From the NCBI RefSeq assembly GCF_001618145.1, contig NZ_KV392042.1, positions 62,001 to 126,000 of the forward strand: a DNA stretch of 64,000 nt, read 5' to 3'. The notes below the pieces were generated by a model, which saw only the letters and a program-made list of their open reading frames with translations, was not told the DNA's origin and made no database searches. This document shows, piece after piece, positions 60,992-64,000 of the stretch. Every line of letters begins with the position of its first letter. The stretch's first letter is position 1. The DNA is from Oceanobacillus damuensis. GTDB taxonomy: Bacteria; Bacillota; Bacilli; Bacillales; Amphibacillaceae. The position numbers and the translations under genes are program-made.

Positions 60992-62659
60992 ATGCGAACA
61001 AAGGATAATGTCTTATCTGTCTTTGCCCTTGGCGGTTTACATGAGATTGGGAAGAATATGTACGCGATTGAATATGGAAATGATATTGTAATTATCGATT
61101 GTGGAAATAAGTTTCCTGACGAAAGCTTATTGGGAATTGATCTCATCATTCCTGATATTTCTTACCTTATCGAAAATAAGGATAGAGTACGTGCCTTGAT
61201 CGTTACACATGGACATGAGGATCATATTGGCGGAGTGCCTTTCTTTTTGAAAGAAGTAAATGTGCCAGTGTATGCGACGAGCTTCACACTCGGGTTACTT
61301 GAAATCAAATTAAAAGAACATCGTTTTTTGCGAGAAAGTGAGCTTATTGAAATCAACTCCGATTCGGAAACCCAAATTGGGGAAATGAATATTAGCTTTT
61401 TCAAAGTGGCCCATAGCATTCCGGATTGTTTAGGGATTGTATTCGACACTCCAGATGGAACGATCGTACATACTGGAGACTTCAAGTTTGATTTGACTCC
61501 TGCAACTGATGAAAGACCAGATATCCACAAAATGGCTGACATCGGCAACAAAGGAGTATTGCTTCTTTTATCGGAAAGTACCAATGCAGAACGACCTGGT
61601 TACACTCCATCAGAAAAAATGGTAGGTAAAAATTTGGAACAGACCTTTATAAAGGCAAAGCGGAAAGTGATTGTATCTACTTTTGCTTCAAATGTCAGCC
61701 GTATCCAACAGGTTGTCCATGCTGCACAGAAAACCGAGCGAAAACTGGCATTACTTGGCCGGTCAATGGTAAATGTAGCGAAAGTTGCGATGGAGCGTGG
61801 CTACTTAACAGTTCCTGAAGGCATGTTAATTGAACCACGGGATATTAATAAATTGCCTCCAGAGATGGTGGCAATTTTATGTACCGGGAGTCAAGGAGAG
61901 ACGATGGCGGCCCTTAGCCGTCTGTCCACGGGTAACTTTCGCGATGTAGAAATTTTACCGGAAGATACGGTTATCCTTGCAGCCGGTCCAATCCCCGGGA
62001 ATGAAAAGAATGTAACCAGTATTGTCGACAACTTGTATAAGCTCGGAGCACATGTCATTTATGGTTCAGGAAGCAGTTCCGGTATGCATGTTTCGGGTCA
62101 TGGTTACCAAGAGGATTTACGCCTCATGCTTACCTTAATGAAGCCGAAATACTTTATACCTATTCACGGGGAATATCGAATGCTGCATCATCATCGGATG
62201 CTCGCAGAATCTGTAGGCGTAGAAGAGGGCAATACGTTTATCTTAAAAAATGGTGATATTGTGGATATTGAAAATTCGATTGCCCGCAGTACGAGAACAA
62301 TCCCGAGTGGGAACACGTATGTTGATGGAGTGGATGTAGGGGATATGGAATTTGTGTTACGGGATCGCAAACAAATTTCTGAAGATGGAATGCTCATGAT
62401 TATCATTCCAATGAATAAACAGGAGGAAAAAGTCCTCGCAGATCCCGAATTTATTTCTCGCGGATTTGTCGATCAGAATTTCTCTGAACTACGAAAGGGA
62501 ATGGATCGAATTACGATAGAAACAATTAACGAGCTTCATCAAGCGAATCGATTTTCCAGGAATGTCATGAAAAAACAGATCAAAAGGGCCATCGCGCAAT
62601 ATGTCAAAGAACATACGAGGAAGGAGCCGATGATTGTTCCTATATTGTTGGAAATTTGA
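60992..62659 (+). CDS. Ribonuclease J
   Basis: A 555-residue metallo-beta-lactamase/beta-CASP ribonuclease, with 5'-to-3' exonuclease and endonuclease activity in mRNA decay and rRNA maturation. Landmarks: FALGGLHEIGKNMYAIEYG, the metal motif VTHGHEDHIGG, HSIPDCLGIVF, HTGDFKFDLTP, and the beta-CASP motifs with SGSSSGMHVSGHGYQEDL and PIHGEYRML. The length equals RnjA of Bacillus subtilis. ATG 60992 has AGGAGGT upstream; 43 further in-frame codons precede it without support. Bacillaceae usually carry rnjA and rnjB elsewhere, so this could be either or an extra paralogue. Confidence 0.92.
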   Translation: MRTKDNVLSVFALGGLHEIGKNMYAIEYGNDIVIIDCGNKFPDESLLGIDLIIPDISYLIENKDRVRALIVTHGHEDHIGGVPFFLKEVNVPVYATSFTLGLLEIKLKEHRFLRESELIEINSDSETQIGEMNISFFKVAHSIPDCLGIVFDTPDGTIVHTGDFKFDLTPATDERPDIHKMADIGNKGVLLLLSESTNAERPGYTPSEKMVGKNLEQTFIKAKRKVIVSTFASNVSRIQQVVHAAQKTERKLALLGRSMVNVAKVAMERGYLTVPEGMLIEPRDINKLPPEMVAILCTGSQGETMAALSRLSTGNFRDVEILPEDTVILAAGPIPGNEKNVTSIVDNLYKLGAHVIYGSGSSSGMHVSGHGYQEDLRLMLTLMKPKYFIPIHGEYRMLHHHRMLAESVGVEEGNTFILKNGDIVDIENSIARSTRTIPSGNTYVDGVDVGDMEFVLRDRKQISEDGMLMIIIPMNKQEEKVLADPEFISRGFVDQNFSELRKGMDRITIETINELHQANRFSRNVMKKQIKRAIAQYVKEHTRKEPMIVPILLEI

Positions 62660-62688
62660 ATTCGGTGCAGTAAAATTCTGTAATGAAA

Positions 62689-62727
62689 GGCCAGCACTTT
62701 AGTTAATTCAAAGTGTTGGTCTTTTTT
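62689..62727 (+). terminator. Terminator of the RNase J gene
   Basis: GGCCAGCACTTT (62689-62700) pairs with AAAGTGTTGGTC (62710-62721), followed by TTTTTT. Confidence 0.85.
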
Positions 62728-63109
62728 AGGGTCCGCTAGTAGTAAGGAGTGGCAAACTGACACTATCTTTTTATATAGCCCTGACAGTGTTTAGTAACAT
62801 GGGTAGTTTGGGCATGTGGGGCAATAGCCGTATGATGATATACTATACAAAATATGTGGAAAAGGATGAAGTAGGACTAACAGGTTCTGTTTTTAGGTGT
62901 AAAACACTAATTAAACAATTAAATAAGATGTTTAGAATTAGTGAATTAATTTGAAAGGATTTAGATGAAATCTTTTTGAATATAAGAGAGAATCCTTCAT
63001 TCAAATATTGATTTCTTCTGCAACAAACTGATGCGCAATTGGAATAAGATTTGGGAGTAAATTTTATATGAAATAAGGATGGGTTCTAGAAAATGATTCA
63101 TTCAATAGG

Positions 63110-63183
63110 ACCGAGGGGACAGTTTGTAGTCCCGATTAGTTTTTAGGTTAACTACGGGACGATAACCTGTCCCCATGGACCTA
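63110..63183. repeat. Dispersed repeat, GGGACGAT subtype
   Basis: GAGGGGACAGTTTGTAGTCC, then TTTAGGTTAACTACGGGACG and ATAACCTGTCCCCATGGACC. Same layout as the copies at 4.5 and 19.85 kb. Confidence 0.75.
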
Positions 63184-63253
63184 AGGTAAATTTAATAATC
63201 AGTTGTTGGGAGAGTGAGGAAGTGTTAATAACAATGAAAACGAACCTTTTAAT

Positions 63254-63300
63254 CTTAATAGACCCCAACCAGAGGAATGCTCAAATTGGGGTCTATTAAG
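63254..63300 (-). terminator. Hairpin beyond the acetoin reductase gene
   Basis: CTTAATAGACCCCAA (63254-63268) and TTGGGGTCTATTAAG (63286-63300) are exact complements. On the minus strand it lies just past the stop of the reductase gene; the T-run is weak. Confidence 0.65.
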
Positions 63301-63336
63301 TATATAGTAATTTTACCTTTTAAAAAAAATCATTGA

Positions 63337-64000
63337 TTATCTGTAGACCATACCACCATCAGTTAAGATTGCCTGCCCAGTAATGTAATTTGCATCCTCA
63401 GAAGCTAAAAATGAAACTAAGTTAGCAACATCTTCTGGCTCTTGTGTACGACCTAATGAAATCGAAGAAGCGAATTGTTCTAATGCTTCACCTTTTTTAG
63501 TACCTAATACATCCATAAATTTCTCATCTAAACGATCCCACATACCTGTTGCTGCAATCCCAGGACAATATGCATTAACGGTAATCTTATCTTTTGCTAA
63601 CTCTTTAGAAGCAACTTGTGTTAAACCGCGAACCGCAAATTTAGAGGCACTATACGTCGCTAAGAAGTCAAAGCCTTCGTGACCTGCAATACTTGCGGCG
63701 TTGATGATTGTGCCGCCGTGACCTTGATCTTTTAATTGCTTTGCAGCAGCTTGAATACCAAATAATACACCTTTAACATTTACATCTAATACAAAATCAA
63801 CGTTTTTAGGAGCGATCTTTTCAATTTGTTCAACTTCACCTTCAACACCCGCGTTGTTGATATATACATCTAATTTACCGAACTTTTCCACAGCATGTTT
63901 TACCAGGGATTCATGGTCTTCTTGCTTCGTTACATCTGCTACTACAGCACTTACTTCATAATCTTTAGCTTTAAATTCTTCTAACGTTTCATTTAAAACT
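63337..64000 (-). CDS. Acetoin (diacetyl) reductase, short-chain dehydrogenase, 5' end outside window
   Basis: The last 220 residues of a classical SDR enzyme; the frame remains open to the window edge, so the cofactor-binding Gly motif and start lie outside. Visible are [11 protein letters not shown], the NNAG motif ([11 protein letters not shown]), the catalytic Ser in [11 protein letters not shown], and Tyr/Lys in [20 protein letters not shown]. The C-terminal part [19 protein letters not shown] and [19 protein letters not shown] is close to meso-2,3-butanediol dehydrogenase/(S)-acetoin-forming diacetyl reductases (BudC/ButA). It would interconvert diacetyl, acetoin and butanediol in overflow metabolism. 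Confidence 0.87.
   Translation of the reverse strand, partial: VLNETLEEFKAKDYEVSAVVADVTKQEDHESLVKHAVEKFGKLDVYINNAGVEGEVEQIEKIAPKNVDFVLDVNVKGVLFGIQAAAKQLKDQGHGGTIINAASIAGHEGFDFLATYSASKFAVRGLTQVASKELAKDKITVNAYCPGIAATGMWDRLDEKFMDVLGTKKGEALEQFASSISLGRTQEPEDVANLVSFLASEDANYITGQAILTDGGMVYR

Larger units (their letters stand above)
62660..63336. other. Intergenic region with terminator and repeat
   Basis: Contains the RNase J terminator, a dispersed repeat (63110-63183) and a 15-bp hairpin (63254-63300). The stretch 62750-63100 shows no gene. Confidence 0.5.

Noticed and set aside
1-64000. CRISPR arrays, rRNA and tRNA genes
   Set aside because: No evenly spaced direct repeats and no cloverleaf or rRNA core sequences were recognised; the dispersed hairpin copies are kilobases apart.

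Overview
The window looks like the chromosome of a low-GC, endospore-forming Bacillaceae, probably a halotolerant relative of Oceanobacillus or Virgibacillus. This is an inference from AT-rich sequence, strong AGGAGG ribosome-binding sites, a Spo0E-type phosphatase, a YvrJ protein, CcpA-type cre boxes, NlpA/MetQ lipoproteins and RNase J. No rRNA, tRNA or CRISPR array was recognised.

Layout. (1) 0.7-3.3 kb: a two-subunit aconitase X pair facing an orphan metQ. (2) 3.6-21.4 kb: an accessory stretch with an IS110 relic, an McrBC-type modification-dependent restriction system, a decayed TPR gene, a deletion relic of a permease/dehydrogenase locus, a carbohydrate set (AraC regulator, GPH symporter, creatininase-fold hydrolase), a 1712-residue SF1 helicase-nuclease, and a two-gene unit of an unknown protein plus a membrane-anchored GIY-YIG protein. 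(3) 21.5-36.5 kb: a mixed region with many broken genes (DUF4256, TauE/SafE, HEAT/SEC-C, two type-I-toxin-like loci) among intact ones: HAD phosphatase, second GPH symporter, 2-hydroxycarboxylate permease with divergent lactate/malate-type dehydrogenase, GNAT, orphan purC, MDR reductase and a short UvrA paralogue. (4) 36.7-42.6 kb: a gntP / hydroxyacid dehydrogenase / azoreductase set opposite a LysR gene, then an MFS carrier. (5) 43.6-60.5 kb: a membrane AraC sensor followed by a long peptide or gamma-glutamyl compound utilisation cluster: M20 amidohydrolase, complete Opp/Dpp-type ABC importer, N-formylglutamate-amidohydrolase-like enzyme, gamma-glutamyltranspeptidase, large secreted Ntn-type amidase and, after some relics, a gamma-glutamyl hydrolase. 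A perfect cre box lies just upstream of its first gene. (6) 61-64 kb: RNase J and the 3' part of an acetoin reductase gene.

Two genome-level themes stand out. A family of short GC-rich hairpin repeats (cores such as CAGTCCCC..CACGTTAAAG and GGGACGAT..CCTGTCCCC) lies between genes at about a dozen places. Relics are common: a trimmed IS21 copy still has matching ends and a 6-bp target duplication, a duplicated locus was reduced to two fused 3' ends, and one gene carries a perfect 23-bp inverted copy of its own sequence. The best candidates for something undescribed are the unknown/GIY-YIG pair, the helicase-nuclease with two tandem C-terminal modules, and the catabolite-controlled gamma-glutamyl utilisation cluster with an apparent Ser-nucleophile secreted amidase.
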